Assembly (NCBI RefSeq): GCF_000368925.1
Contig: NZ_KB849755.1
Span: 525,639-589,638, forward strand
Direction of reading: 5' to 3'
DNA: 64,000 nt
From: Acinetobacter bereziniae LMG 1003 = CIP 70.12
GTDB taxonomy: Bacteria; Pseudomonadota; Gammaproteobacteria; Pseudomonadales; Moraxellaceae
A program made the position numbers and the translations under genes. The notes beneath the pieces are model-generated. The model did no database searches. It saw only the letters and a list, made by a program, of their open reading frames with translations, and was not told the DNA's origin. This document shows positions 40,696 to 49,819 of this stretch, piece after piece (within the stretch, counting starts at the first letter, position 1; each line of letters starts with the position of its first letter).

Positions 40696-41808
40696 TTATT
40701 GCCCTGCCTGAACGATGTATTTCGCAATTGCACAGAGATACTCATCTGCATTTTGTTTTGCCACGATTTGTAAACCGATCGGTAAACCTGATGCTGTTTC
40801 TAGGGGTATTGAAATTGCTGGGTGTCCTGACAAATTAAAAGGACGAACCAAACTGGTTAAATTCAAAAACGCCACTGTATTTTCAGCCTCACTCACTTTG
40901 GGTGGAATCTGTGGCAAGGTTGGTAAAATCAAGGCATCGAATTGCGCCAGTAAAGCATCAATTTCAGCCTTAAAATTGGCTTTGATTTGTTCTGCTTGTT
41001 GGACTTGATCCATTGTTGTTTGTGCAGCTTTGAGTAATCGACCGTTGACATCTGCTCCAACCAGTCCTGTTTCGGTTAAAGCTGCATATGCCTGCCAGTT
41101 TTCATAATTGATAATCTGCATACCTGCTTCAAATGCTGGATCAAACCATTTTGATTTCACCTTAGTCAGTGTCAAATTAGCCTTGGCAAGATAATTCTGA
41201 ATGGATTCAATCACTACAGCATCAGCACTGACATCAAGCCAAGCGAGTTTTGGTGCCTGCGCTAAGTCCGTTAAAGGGTGAAAGCTTGGATCAATAATCT
41301 GCATTGCGGTTTCAATCATGTTGACTGACATTGCAAATGGTCCAACACAGTCCAAAGAACTTACAGCTGGATGCACACCTTGACGACTGACTCGATCAAA
41401 CGTTGGTTTTAAGCCATATACACCACAGCATGCAGCCGGCATACGGATTGAACCGCCTGTATCAGTACCTAATGTAAAATCAGCCAAACCTGCTGCTACG
41501 GCTGCCGCAGAGCCACTTGAGGAACCACCAGGGATCAACTCAGGATATTTAGGATTAATTGCCGTACCAAAATGATGGTTAATGCCTGTAATGCCAAAGG
41601 CAAGTTCATGCAAATTGGTTTTCGCAGTAATTTGACAGTCGGCTGCCAAAATACGATCCACAACTTCTGCATTTTGAGTCGCAGCAGGTGTATTCATTAA
41701 CGCTTGGCTACCTGCCATCGTTTTCATACCTTGAATGTCGATGGAATCTTTGACCATCACTTTCAAAGCACCTGTGCCTTTTTGTACCTCTTGTACAACG
41801 ATATTCAT
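40696..41808 (-). CDS. iacH: IacH: amidase-signature-family hydrolase
   Basis: 370 residues of the amidase signature family. The Ser-cisSer-Lys triad residues are visible: Lys in VMVKDSIDIQG, and the two serines in the loop GGSSSGSAAAVAAGL and GTDTGGSIRMPA. C-terminal parts include FNLSGHPAISIPLETASGLPIGLQIV. In iac clusters IacH is thought to hydrolyse an amide or lactam intermediate after the first oxidations. It is the first gene of the minus-strand operon, divergent from iacR across 149 bp. Confidence 0.88.
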   Translation of the reverse strand: MNIVVQEVQKGTGALKVMVKDSIDIQGMKTMAGSQALMNTPAATQNAEVVDRILAADCQITAKTNLHELAFGITGINHHFGTAINPKYPELIPGGSSSGSAAAVAAGLADFTLGTDTGGSIRMPAACCGVYGLKPTFDRVSRQGVHPAVSSLDCVGPFAMSVNMIETAMQIIDPSFHPLTDLAQAPKLAWLDVSADAVVIESIQNYLAKANLTLTKVKSKWFDPAFEAGMQIINYENWQAYAALTETGLVGADVNGRLLKAAQTTMDQVQQAEQIKANFKAEIDALLAQFDALILPTLPQIPPKVSEAENTVAFLNLTSLVRPFNLSGHPAISIPLETASGLPIGLQIVAKQNADEYLCAIAKYIVQAGQ

Positions 41809-41957
41809 TCACTTTTCCATGTATTTTTATAGTTAATACAAATATCGGAAAAAGTAATGTAATTGTCAAGATATTTTTATTGATAAACAACAAAGAAAAA
41901 TAAATTTAATTTTTGTATAATGGGAAATGTCCATTTTTATAAAGTTATTACTTGGCT
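41809..41957. promoter_or_regulatory. Divergent iacH/iacR promoter region
   Basis: 149 bp, very AT-rich. It must contain promoters in both directions. ATGGgaaatgtCCAT near 41919-41933 is a small dyad near the iacR start and a candidate MarR-type site, but the arms are only four to five bases. No stronger dyad was found. Confidence 0.45.
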
Positions 41958-42425
41958 ATGCTGACTCATTTAGAACAATTTCTACCTAACAATGAACCAA
42001 GCAGTTTACAAAGCTACCCTTTTTTCTGGATCTCGCAAGTTAACGGAAAATATACCCAGCTTATTGAAAAATCGATTAAAAAATTAGGTATAGATAACAC
42101 GCGTCGTAAAATTATCTTGAGTACTAATGCTTTAGAACAAGCCAGTATTACAGAGATTGCCAATCTTTCTACGCTCAAATTAACCACGGCAACCAAAGCG
42201 ATTTATCGTTTAGTTGAAGATGATATTGTGCAAGTTTTTTCATCAGAGGCTGACGAACGAATCTCGATGGTCAAACTGACTGATAAAGGTAAAGAACTGG
42301 TTGAACAAATTAATCAGATCAGTCAGGTGACTTTGTCTGGGATTCTAAATGCCTTTGAAGATGAAGAACTTCATCAGTTAAATGCTCAACTCAAAAAACT
42401 GTTTAACCTCATGCCTTCGAGTTAA
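41958..42425 (+). CDS. iacR: IacR: MarR-family repressor
   Basis: 155 residues from the ATG at 41958; an in-frame TTG is six bases earlier. MarR winged helix with RRKIILSTNALEQASITEIANLSTLKLTTATKAIYRLVE and the wing ISMVKLTDKGKELVEQ. Divergent placement from iacH is the published arrangement in iac clusters, where IacR represses the operon and is relieved by IAA or an early product. Confidence 0.87.
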   Translation: MLTHLEQFLPNNEPSSLQSYPFFWISQVNGKYTQLIEKSIKKLGIDNTRRKIILSTNALEQASITEIANLSTLKLTTATKAIYRLVEDDIVQVFSSEADERISMVKLTDKGKELVEQINQISQVTLSGILNAFEDEELHQLNAQLKKLFNLMPSS

Positions 42426-42438
42426 ATTTGATCGTAAA

Positions 42439-42462
42439 AGCTCATCTCTATCGAGATGAGCT
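42439..42462. terminator. Hairpin between convergent iacR and hydroxyacyl-CoA-dehydrogenase-like gene
   Basis: AGCTCATCTC and GAGATGAGCT are perfect 10-bp arms around a 4-nt loop. It is 13 bp after the iacR stop and 12 bp from the end of the convergent gene, so a shared terminator is likely. U-tracts are weak. Confidence 0.6.
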
Positions 42463-42474
42463 AAGCAGCAAAGT

Positions 42475-43473
42475 TTAAACGGCATCATTTTGTAAGATAT
42501 TAAACTGTGGTTTTAAATGCTGGCTGGTGATTCGATCTGCAAATTGATGTAACACTTGCTGTTTGTAATCAGCAATATCGACCTGATCATAATTATAAAA
42601 GCCTTGTTTTTCACGTAAGCCATTGCGTTGTTGACGCATATTGTCAGCAATGATTTCAGGTGCTTGATAGCGATCTCCTAGCTCCCTCTGCAAATATTGT
42701 GAGGCATAATACAAAATATCACCACCACCCCAATCAATGAATTCTAATAATCCCAAAACAGAAAAGCGCAAACCAAATCCTGTACGAATAGCAATATCAA
42801 TATCTTCAACAGAGGCTACGCCTTCTTCGACCATTCTTGCTGCCTCATTCATTGCCAATGCTTGAATCCGTGGCACGATATACCCAGCTTTAGCATTACA
42901 TACAACAGGAACCTTGCCGATGTCATGCAAAAAGTGTTTTAAGTCAGCCACCACCTCATCTGAAGTTTCTTCAGAACGGCTTAATTCCACCAAGGGAATC
43001 AAATAAGCAGGATTCAACCAGTGTGCATTGATCACTCTCTCAGGATGAGAAATCATTTGCGCAATATCCGTGACCAAAAAGGTAGAGGTTGTCGAAGCAA
43101 CGATACAATTGGCTAAAATATAGGGGTCTAGCCAAGCAAAAATTTCCTGTTTGAGTGGTTTTACTTCTGGAATAGCTTCAAGTAATAAATCACAATTGGA
43201 TAAGATCTCGATTGATGCATCTCGGCTTAAAATACTAATTTGCTTATCTATGAATATATGCTGTTCAGCATTGATAAATTTTATTGTTTCAAGCAATCGA
43301 AGCTCTTTTTGCAAATCGCTCTGGATTTGATTGTGATAATCTTGGAATTCTATTTCACTTCGTTGCCTAGCATCAATTAACGCGACCTTAAGCCCTGCGT
43401 AGGCAAAAGCAATCGCCATTGCTTTTCCCATTCGACCCGCACCCAATATTGCAATCTTTGAAATTTTCCTCAT
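42475..43473 (-). CDS. 3-hydroxyacyl-CoA dehydrogenase-like protein
   Basis: 332 residues with the NAD-binding start KIAILGAGRMGKAMAIAFAYAG, then LLLEAIPEVKPLKQEIF, VASTTSTF and RVINAHWLNPAYLIPLVEL. A C-terminal helical dimerisation domain follows (GYIVPRIQALAMNEAARMVEEG). The family includes 3-hydroxybutyryl-CoA and L-carnitine dehydrogenases; the usual GHPFNP or HFFNP catalytic segment here reads AHWLNP, keeping the His. Its ATG lies 1 bp after the opine-dehydrogenase stop, so the two are one translational unit. The substrate is probably a beta-hydroxy acid or its CoA ester; not determined. Confidence 0.78.
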   Translation of the reverse strand: MRKISKIAILGAGRMGKAMAIAFAYAGLKVALIDARQRSEIEFQDYHNQIQSDLQKELRLLETIKFINAEQHIFIDKQISILSRDASIEILSNCDLLLEAIPEVKPLKQEIFAWLDPYILANCIVASTTSTFLVTDIAQMISHPERVINAHWLNPAYLIPLVELSRSEETSDEVVADLKHFLHDIGKVPVVCNAKAGYIVPRIQALAMNEAARMVEEGVASVEDIDIAIRTGFGLRFSVLGLLEFIDWGGGDILYYASQYLQRELGDRYQAPEIIADNMRQQRNGLREKQGFYNYDQVDIADYKQQVLHQFADRITSQHLKPQFNILQNDAV

Positions 43474-43474
43474 T

Positions 43475-44581
43475 TTAAACTCCTTGCAATAAGATCGCTT
43501 GCAGTTCAGCTTTACTGTGATGGGCTAGACCTAAATTTTCAAAGGTCCGACCTTCCAGATATAAATCTTTTCCAGTAATTGCAGAGGCAATATTCAGCAA
43601 ACCCTCTGCCACAGGTGTTGCGACACCCGCCCAACGTCCCACCGAAACTAAAAAGGATAATCCTAAACGCGTGTCTTCCAACATATAACGATGTGACTGT
43701 AGATCAATATCTTCTCGCCAATCTCCACTATCAGTTAATTTGCCATGCGCACCTCGACCATACATCCATTCATCTCCCTCATCGGCTTTGTTATAGTGAT
43801 CCGCCAAAGGGAAATGAGGTGCAGCATAACCTAGTGCCTCACGTACTTGCATTCGCTCAACATCGAGCTGATTGGTCACACGGCGAATTGAAGGTTGCGT
43901 ACCTTCATTGTGAATATCCCAAGCTTCAAAATGCTCTAGCGGACCAGCATTCATGAGGATCAAAGGAGGATGAATAATTGGACCAGCATTCATCAATGCT
44001 CCGCTTAAACTATCTTCAATCGGCTCCACACTTGGATAAGCCTGCTTAAGCTGCTGAAAAGCATGTTCTGACAATGCGCTGGGAAACACACCCGTCGGCA
44101 ATCTTGTAGCATAACCACTAATTACAATTTGATTGACTCCATGTTTGCGCACTAAATACGGTAAAGTCCCCGTTTCTGCAAAAGCCACTTCGGCATGGTT
44201 ATCAGCATCTCGCATGGCTTTGGCGAAAATAAAACTACCAAATGTTGCCGGAGGTAAAAACACCACTTGCCCTGCTTTAAAAAATTTTGCCGCTTGTTGG
44301 GCTAAATCTTCATGTGTGGTCGCTGGCAAAGGAATAATGATCAATTCGGCATGTTGGATCGCAGCTTGCAAATCATCAGTCAAGTTGATCTGACTCTGTT
44401 CAAATCCCACTGTTAAGCTTCGATCTCCTTGATAATCCTTAACCTTCAATTGCCCTGTCATGGCGAATTGTTTTAAGACTGCTGAATCACGACGCCATAA
44501 CACCACGTCATGTCCTTTTTCTGCCATTTCTGCTGCAGCTGCATAGCATCCATGCCCACCGCCAAGTATTGTAATTTTCAT
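43475..44581 (-). CDS. NAD/NADP octopine/nopaline dehydrogenase-family protein
   Basis: 368 residues. N-terminal Rossmann domain ITILGGGHGCYAAAAEMAEKGHDVVLW, then IIIPLPATTHEDLAQQ and FLPPATFGSFIFAK. The C-terminal opine-dehydrogenase domain contains GALMNAGPIIHPPLILMNAG with the putative catalytic His of HPP. The family reversibly oxidises opines (N-carboxyalkyl amino acids) or related metallophore precursors. No nicotianamine-like synthase or siderophore export gene is adjacent, so a catabolic use is more likely than metallophore synthesis. AGGAGAG precedes the ATG. Confidence 0.8.
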   Translation of the reverse strand: MKITILGGGHGCYAAAAEMAEKGHDVVLWRRDSAVLKQFAMTGQLKVKDYQGDRSLTVGFEQSQINLTDDLQAAIQHAELIIIPLPATTHEDLAQQAAKFFKAGQVVFLPPATFGSFIFAKAMRDADNHAEVAFAETGTLPYLVRKHGVNQIVISGYATRLPTGVFPSALSEHAFQQLKQAYPSVEPIEDSLSGALMNAGPIIHPPLILMNAGPLEHFEAWDIHNEGTQPSIRRVTNQLDVERMQVREALGYAAPHFPLADHYNKADEGDEWMYGRGAHGKLTDSGDWREDIDLQSHRYMLEDTRLGLSFLVSVGRWAGVATPVAEGLLNIASAITGKDLYLEGRTFENLGLAHHSKAELQAILLQGV

Positions 44582-44680
44582 GATCTCTCCTGATGATTCA
44601 TTTTCAATTGATCATAGGTGAGCCACAATCATCTGGCTTATCCAAATGCGCATGGCTTATTCAATTCACGCAGGCATTTT

Positions 44681-45679
44681 TTAGTTGAGCTGAGTATTCA
44701 TTTTTAAGGTCTGAGAAGGCAAACATCCATAGCGCTTTTTATAAATTGTCGAAAAATGTCCAAAACTTTGGATACCGTAACGCAATAAAATATCAGTTAC
44801 CGTTTCATTGATTTGTGTCGCTTGCAAAGCCTGATGCACATGCTTCAATCGTTGTTCACGAATATACTCTACTGGGGTTTGCTGTAAATATTGCCCAAAG
44901 CCTTTTTGTAATGTCCGGATCGACACATCACAGTGTTGACTCAAGTTTGACAATGAAATCGGTTGTTGTAATTGATCTTGAATATACTGTTGGGCTTTTT
45001 TCAGATACCGTGGTAAAAGCTGCTGACCTTGTATACGCAACTGCTCGCTATAGTTGTTTGGAATTTTGAGTAAAATCAATTCAATCAGATACTGGCTAAA
45101 GCTACTCGAAATAAATTGCCAGTTGTGAATATGATAATAAGCATGACACAGATAATTGAGCGTTTCGATCACAGCATCTATGCGCTCATTCGTACAAGAC
45201 GGCGAAGTATCAAACTGAAGTGGTTTATGAGCAGAATGTCCCAACATCTTACATAACTGTGCTTCTACATCGTGCTGTGACAATTTTAGAATAATATTGC
45301 GACAATCTTGGTTGGTGATAATCTGTTGCCGTGTATAAGGATGTGTGACGGACATGATTCCAGCGGATTGCAGCACATGTTGGTTTGCCAGACTGACTTT
45401 GCATTGTCCTTCAAGCGTAAGTCGAAATAAATAAAAGTTAGATCGCTCATCAATCGTAATCATCACAGGCGCACTATATTTCAAATCGTAGAGCGCATTA
45501 TTTCCAAAACTAAAACCATTTAATCGTGTATTCAATGGTTCTCTTAAAGCAACATCAAAATGATGCGGACATAAGTAATGGCTAATTTGTTCTTTGATGG
45601 TCTGATAGTCATCAGACTTCAATAATAAAAATTCATCCAGATAATGAAGGTGATTCAGTTTGACAGATATTTCCATCAT
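44681..45679 (-). CDS. AraC-family transcriptional activator
   Basis: 332 residues. An N-terminal AraC-binding-like sensor domain (residues about 40-190, YSAPVMITIDERSNFYLFRLTLEG) is followed by two helix-turn-helix motifs in the C-terminal 100 residues: ISLSNLSQHCDVSIRTLQKGFGQYLQQTPVEYIREQRL, then VTDILLRYGIQSFGHFSTIYKKRYG. This architecture is common in regulators of aromatic and amino-compound catabolism. It lies between the opine-dehydrogenase-like gene (99 bp) and the MFS gene (87 bp), all on the minus strand, and probably controls both. Confidence 0.86.
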   Translation of the reverse strand: MMEISVKLNHLHYLDEFLLLKSDDYQTIKEQISHYLCPHHFDVALREPLNTRLNGFSFGNNALYDLKYSAPVMITIDERSNFYLFRLTLEGQCKVSLANQHVLQSAGIMSVTHPYTRQQIITNQDCRNIILKLSQHDVEAQLCKMLGHSAHKPLQFDTSPSCTNERIDAVIETLNYLCHAYYHIHNWQFISSSFSQYLIELILLKIPNNYSEQLRIQGQQLLPRYLKKAQQYIQDQLQQPISLSNLSQHCDVSIRTLQKGFGQYLQQTPVEYIREQRLKHVHQALQATQINETVTDILLRYGIQSFGHFSTIYKKRYGCLPSQTLKMNTQLN

Positions 45680-45766
45680 TACACTCCCTTGTTATGGATT
45701 GATCAAATCAACAGCAACGCCCATCACTAAAGAATGGGCGCGGGTTGGTCATCAAACATGACTAAA

Positions 45767-47110
45767 TCATGAAGCATGTTCCCTTTGCATACTGTCACTA
45801 AATGCCTGACAGCCTTTTTTCAATAAAATAAATGCCAATATGCATGAAATTGTTCCCACAATACTCAATGAAGTTCCGACCATCAGTGGGTTTTCAAAAA
45901 CTTTATCGCTAATTAATGCCACCAAAGTTGTACCTATTCCAACAGCAACCAGATTACTGATGAGTAAAAAGATGGCAGAAATTTGAGCACGGAGTTGATT
46001 TGGTGCCAACATTTGCATCGCTGTCGTTGAAATTGGCATCGGAAAAGATGCAAAAAACATGGCAGGGACAAGGAAAACAACTGAGAGCCATAATTGATCG
46101 ACGTGGGTAAATATCATCATCGGTAAAATTAAACCGACAATTCCAATGACACCAGTAATCATCGGTGCATCTTTACGACCTTTTTGAATAAACCAGTCAT
46201 TTAACCAGCCTGCACAGAATACCCCTAAAATATTTGCCACCAATAAAACACTTCCAAGCATATAGCCAGCTTCTGTTGGGGTCAGTCCAAATTTACGCAT
46301 ATAAAATGCAGGTGACCAACTGATTAAGCAGTACAACGCCATCGCATAAAATGTAAAACCTAAATAATGACATTTAAATGTTTGTGCATGTTTTTTGATG
46401 AATTTGAAAGCATCAGCCATGCTGGTTTTTTCCACTTCGCCTTGTGCATTTAAACGTTGTCCCTTACGTTTTGGTTCTTTGACGGTGAGTAAAACCAATA
46501 ATCCAATAAATACCCCTGGTAAACCGACAATAATAAATGCCGCCTGCCATGCTTTTAAGGCTCCAAATACAGGAATCAAGATCGTATCCATATTTTTGAG
46601 CAAACCAATCACGTACCCACCGACCAGAAAGGCAATACCACCTCCGACAAAAGAACCGATGGAATAAACTGCCACCGCTCGTCCCAATTTATCCTTACTA
46701 AACATATCACTAAACATCGAATAGGCTGCTGGGGATAAGGCCGCTTCGCCTACACCTACGCCCATACGACTTAAAAACAGTTGAATAAAGTTTTTACTGA
46801 GCCCACAAAATGCTGTTGCGATACTCCAAAAGACCACACCGATTGCAATAATTTTTGGTCGTGAAAATCGGTCTGCCAAATAGGCCAAAGGTAAGCCCAT
46901 AAACGCATAAAACAATGAAAATGCTAAACCATGTAATAAGCTAAACTGAGTATCTGATAGACCAAGATCGGCTTTAATCGGTTCAATCATCAGTGCCAAT
47001 ATCTGTCGATCAATAAATGAAAATATATATGCCAACATACACAGTAAAACGACATACCATGCATATATATTGGATTGAGCCCTTGTTGGCTCAGTTGTAT
47101 GAGTATCCAT
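45767..47110 (-). CDS. MFS transporter, spinster-like
   Basis: 447 residues with about 12 membrane segments. It opens with YAWYVVLLCMLAYIFSFIDRQILALMIEPIKADLGLSDTQFSLLHGLAFSL, a pattern typical of the spinster-like bacterial MFS group, and has ALSPAAYSMFSDMF and FLSRMGVGVGEA. These usually take up organic acids or small metabolites linked to the nearby catabolic genes. AGGAAGAA precedes the ATG. It probably imports the substrate for the two dehydrogenases at 42475-44581, but the compound is not known. Confidence 0.82.
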   Translation of the reverse strand: MDTHTTEPTRAQSNIYAWYVVLLCMLAYIFSFIDRQILALMIEPIKADLGLSDTQFSLLHGLAFSLFYAFMGLPLAYLADRFSRPKIIAIGVVFWSIATAFCGLSKNFIQLFLSRMGVGVGEAALSPAAYSMFSDMFSKDKLGRAVAVYSIGSFVGGGIAFLVGGYVIGLLKNMDTILIPVFGALKAWQAAFIIVGLPGVFIGLLVLLTVKEPKRKGQRLNAQGEVEKTSMADAFKFIKKHAQTFKCHYLGFTFYAMALYCLISWSPAFYMRKFGLTPTEAGYMLGSVLLVANILGVFCAGWLNDWFIQKGRKDAPMITGVIGIVGLILPMMIFTHVDQLWLSVVFLVPAMFFASFPMPISTTAMQMLAPNQLRAQISAIFLLISNLVAVGIGTTLVALISDKVFENPLMVGTSLSIVGTISCILAFILLKKGCQAFSDSMQREHAS

Positions 47111-47480
47111 CTTTCTTCCTTGTCCATGCCATTTTTCTAATGGGTCTACTTATTGAAGAATCTTGCGACCAGAACACATCTCCTTTTCCAGTCAATCTTC
47201 AATAAGGTAAATCATCCTGTCATATAATTATTATTTTTACATGGAATTTTCCATAATAGTTCAGGTATAAAGTTATACCTTTTTTGCTATTTTGGCTATT
47301 CCCGATTTTCCTCAGTATGATAAATAATTGAAAAATACTCTATAAACATCTGATATATTTAGTTTTATGATATTTTTTTGCTTACAGAATTTTCTGACCA
47401 AAATATATTTTTTAAATTTATATTGAATTTTACATTTATTTTTGCAATAAAATAAAAAGAGAGAAAAGCTTTCAACGGAA
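47111..47480. other. AT-rich divergent promoter region
   Basis: 370 bp between the spinster-like MFS and the NTF2-like gene. I see no supported gene. It should contain two divergent promoters, and possibly the AraC site, which I cannot identify by eye. Confidence 0.45.
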
Positions 47481-47879
47481 ATGGATATGGCACTTTTAAA
47501 AGAACACGCAATCGAAAGTATACATACAATGCATGTATTGATCGAAAAGATTTTTACTGGACAACATTCAGAACAAGATCTTCCTCTGCTGATTGATTAT
47601 TTTGCGGATCATTTTGAAATGGTCGGTGCAGCAGGAAAACGAATTAAACTCCAAGAAGTCAAAGGGCTGTTTGCAAATAATCAAGGAAAGATGCCCGATC
47701 TTCAAATTGAAATTTATGATGAGCAAATTCTGACACAGAGCTCAGATACCATCGTACTTAGCTATACTGAGAAACACACCAAATCTTCGGGTGTACTGAT
47801 TCGCCGTTCATGTGCACTGATTGAGGAAATTGAAGGAAAAATGCGCTGGAGTTATTTACAAGAAACATTCTTATCTTAA
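47481..47879 (+). CDS. Small NTF2/SnoaL-like (DUF4440-type) protein, paralogue of 2168
   Basis: 132 residues, no signal peptide. An N-terminal helix (HAIESIHTMHVLIEKIF), then YFADHFEMVGAAGKRIKLQEVKGLFANNQG and a strand-rich end (IVLSYTEKHTKSSGVLIRRSC, RWSYLQETFLS). It aligns end to end with the protein at 2168-2560, with perhaps 30 percent identity by eye. It is divergent from the spinster-like MFS gene, again near a transporter. Function unknown; a ligand-binding or small isomerase role is possible. Confidence 0.72.
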   Translation: MDMALLKEHAIESIHTMHVLIEKIFTGQHSEQDLPLLIDYFADHFEMVGAAGKRIKLQEVKGLFANNQGKMPDLQIEIYDEQILTQSSDTIVLSYTEKHTKSSGVLIRRSCALIEEIEGKMRWSYLQETFLS

Positions 47880-48346
47880 ACATAACCATCATCAATAAAT
47901 CATGCCCTGTATCTAATTGATCTGCTAAATGTATATGGGGCATACTCTATTTTGTGATATTCCTCTTTTACTGCCATTTAAAGTTGTTGCGGCTTAAAAT
48001 GTATTTGTCTTTTTATCCCTTAAAAAAACAATCTTCGATGCATTCAACCCTCCATAAAAATAAATTTATTTCCTCTCATGGTAAAACCCTCTCTTTATTT
48101 AGTTTTTTTCTCAATACTTCCGATCTCAACGACAACTGATCATTAAAAAATCACATCATTTTAATGTCTATATTGCATATGAAATTTTAAATTGTTCATA
48201 AAATCAAGCAATAACACACCCATCAAAACAATCTAACATTTTTAAAATGTACTCAAATCTGATTCTCTCATCTCGGCAGTATAAGAAAAAAATCGTTTTT
48301 AATTTTCTGTTGACATCATCAAGATTAAATTATATACATTAATAAC
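47880..48346. other. AT-rich intergenic region without a supported gene
   Basis: About 470 bp. A 61-codon frame at 47954 has no ribosome-binding site and a composition unlike a real protein. No repeat or RNA gene was found. Confidence 0.45.
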
Positions 48347-48361
48347 GATACGAATCGTATC
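48347..48361. promoter_or_regulatory. Palindrome before the GntP operon, probable IclR operator
   Basis: GATACGAATCGTATC has perfect 7-bp arms around a central A, and the symmetry extends with one mismatch to 10 bp each side. It is 35 bp before the permease start. The IclR gene at 52886 is the only regulator next to this operon. IclR proteins bind dyads of about this size, so it is the best candidate site. Confidence 0.6.
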
Positions 48362-48395
48362 ATTATAGATAGAATGATAAACGGGATGTTTAAAA

Positions 48396-49787
48396 ATGAT
48401 CGGACTAATTGGAATAGTCATATCCTTAATGTTGCTGATGTATTTAGCCTATAAAGGATTTAGCGTTATTGTACTTGCTCCACTACTCGCTTTATTTGCA
48501 GTGGCTTGGAGTGGATTAAGTAATGAGTTGCTTGGTTTTTACTCGCAAGTGTTCATGACAGGTTTAGGCGGTTATATCATCAAATATTTTCCACTGTTTT
48601 TATTGGGTGCAGTATTTGGAAAATTAATGGATGACTCTGGTTCAGCCCAAACCATTGCCAACTTTTTTGTTGATAAATTAGGACATCGTCGTGCAATGTT
48701 ATCTATTGTGCTGTCCTGCGCTATTTTGACCTATGGCGGTGTTTCGCTTTTTGTAGTTGGTTTTGCTGTATTTCCAATTGCCTCAGCACTGTTTAAAGAA
48801 CTTGGTATCCCGAAACGCTTGATTCCAGCAGCGATAATGCTAGGTGCGCTCACCTTTACCATGACTGCTCTGCCTGGCACTCCTGCGATTCAGAATGCGA
48901 TTCCAATGCCTTTCTTTAATACCGATCTATATGCCGCACCGGGTCTGGGCACTTTAGCGTCAATTTTTATTTTGCTGACAGGCATGTGGTGGTTAAACAA
49001 GCGTCTTGCACAAGCAGACCTCAATAAAGAAGGCTATGGCAACCATGTTGAAATGCATGTTGAAACAAAGTTGGTGAAATCAAACCCAAGTCTGATCATT
49101 GCATTTGCCCCAATTTTAATTGTGATTATCACCAACTTAGTGCTGACTAAATTGATTTTACCTTCGCTGGACACTGCCTATTTAGCAACAGATAAGTTTG
49201 GTAATACTTCATTGAATTCAGTGATTGGATTATGGGCAATTATCTGTGCCTTAGTCTTGGCGTGTGTGAGTATTATTGTTCTCAACTGGAAAGCCATTGT
49301 GGATATTAAAGATTCCATTCAACAAGGTGTTTCCTCTTCCTTTTTACCCATATTCAATACTGCCTCGGAAGTTGGCTATGGTTCGGTCATCGCATCATTG
49401 GCTGGTTTTATTATCTTACGGGACTTTTTGGTCGGCATAGCACCGAACAATCCGCTGATCTCGGAAGCCATTGTGATCAACGTATTGGCAGGTATCACAG
49501 GTTCGGCATCTGGGGGATTAAGTATTGCACTCAATACCATGGGTGAAACCTATAAAAACCTTGCGATTGAGCACGGTATTTCTCAAGAACTTATGCACCG
49601 TGTCGCTTCTATGGCTTCTGGGGCACTTGATTCTCTGCCTCATAATGGCGCTGTAATTACCATTATTACCTTATGTGGCTTGACGCACAAACAATCTTAT
49701 TACGACATGTTTGTGGTTGCGGTCATTATTCCACTGATTGCGCTATGTGGCGTAATCACACTGGGAACATTATTCGGTTCATTTTAA
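48396..49787 (+). CDS. GntP-family permease for a small hydroxy acid
   Basis: 463 residues, about 12 membrane segments, GntP family. Typical parts are LGGYIIKYFPLFLLGAVFGKLMDDSG, YGGVSLFVVGFAVFPIA, LPGTPAIQNAIPMPFF and GSASGGLSIALNTMGE. The family transports gluconate, and a branch transports 3-hydroxybutyrate-like acids, to which this appears closer. It is the first gene of an operon with an alcohol dehydrogenase and an acylating aldehyde dehydrogenase, so it likely imports a hydroxy acid. Confidence 0.85.
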   Translation: MIGLIGIVISLMLLMYLAYKGFSVIVLAPLLALFAVAWSGLSNELLGFYSQVFMTGLGGYIIKYFPLFLLGAVFGKLMDDSGSAQTIANFFVDKLGHRRAMLSIVLSCAILTYGGVSLFVVGFAVFPIASALFKELGIPKRLIPAAIMLGALTFTMTALPGTPAIQNAIPMPFFNTDLYAAPGLGTLASIFILLTGMWWLNKRLAQADLNKEGYGNHVEMHVETKLVKSNPSLIIAFAPILIVIITNLVLTKLILPSLDTAYLATDKFGNTSLNSVIGLWAIICALVLACVSIIVLNWKAIVDIKDSIQQGVSSSFLPIFNTASEVGYGSVIASLAGFIILRDFLVGIAPNNPLISEAIVINVLAGITGSASGGLSIALNTMGETYKNLAIEHGISQELMHRVASMASGALDSLPHNGAVITIITLCGLTHKQSYYDMFVVAVIIPLIALCGVITLGTLFGSF

Positions 49788-49819
49788 AAACACATCATCC
49801 ATTACGAAAGGAATTAAAG

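Noticed and set aside
45718..45740. Terminator between the spinster-like MFS and the AraC gene
   Set aside because: CGCCCAT/ATGGGCG forms a short stem, but no U-tract follows on the minus strand and both genes probably share control.
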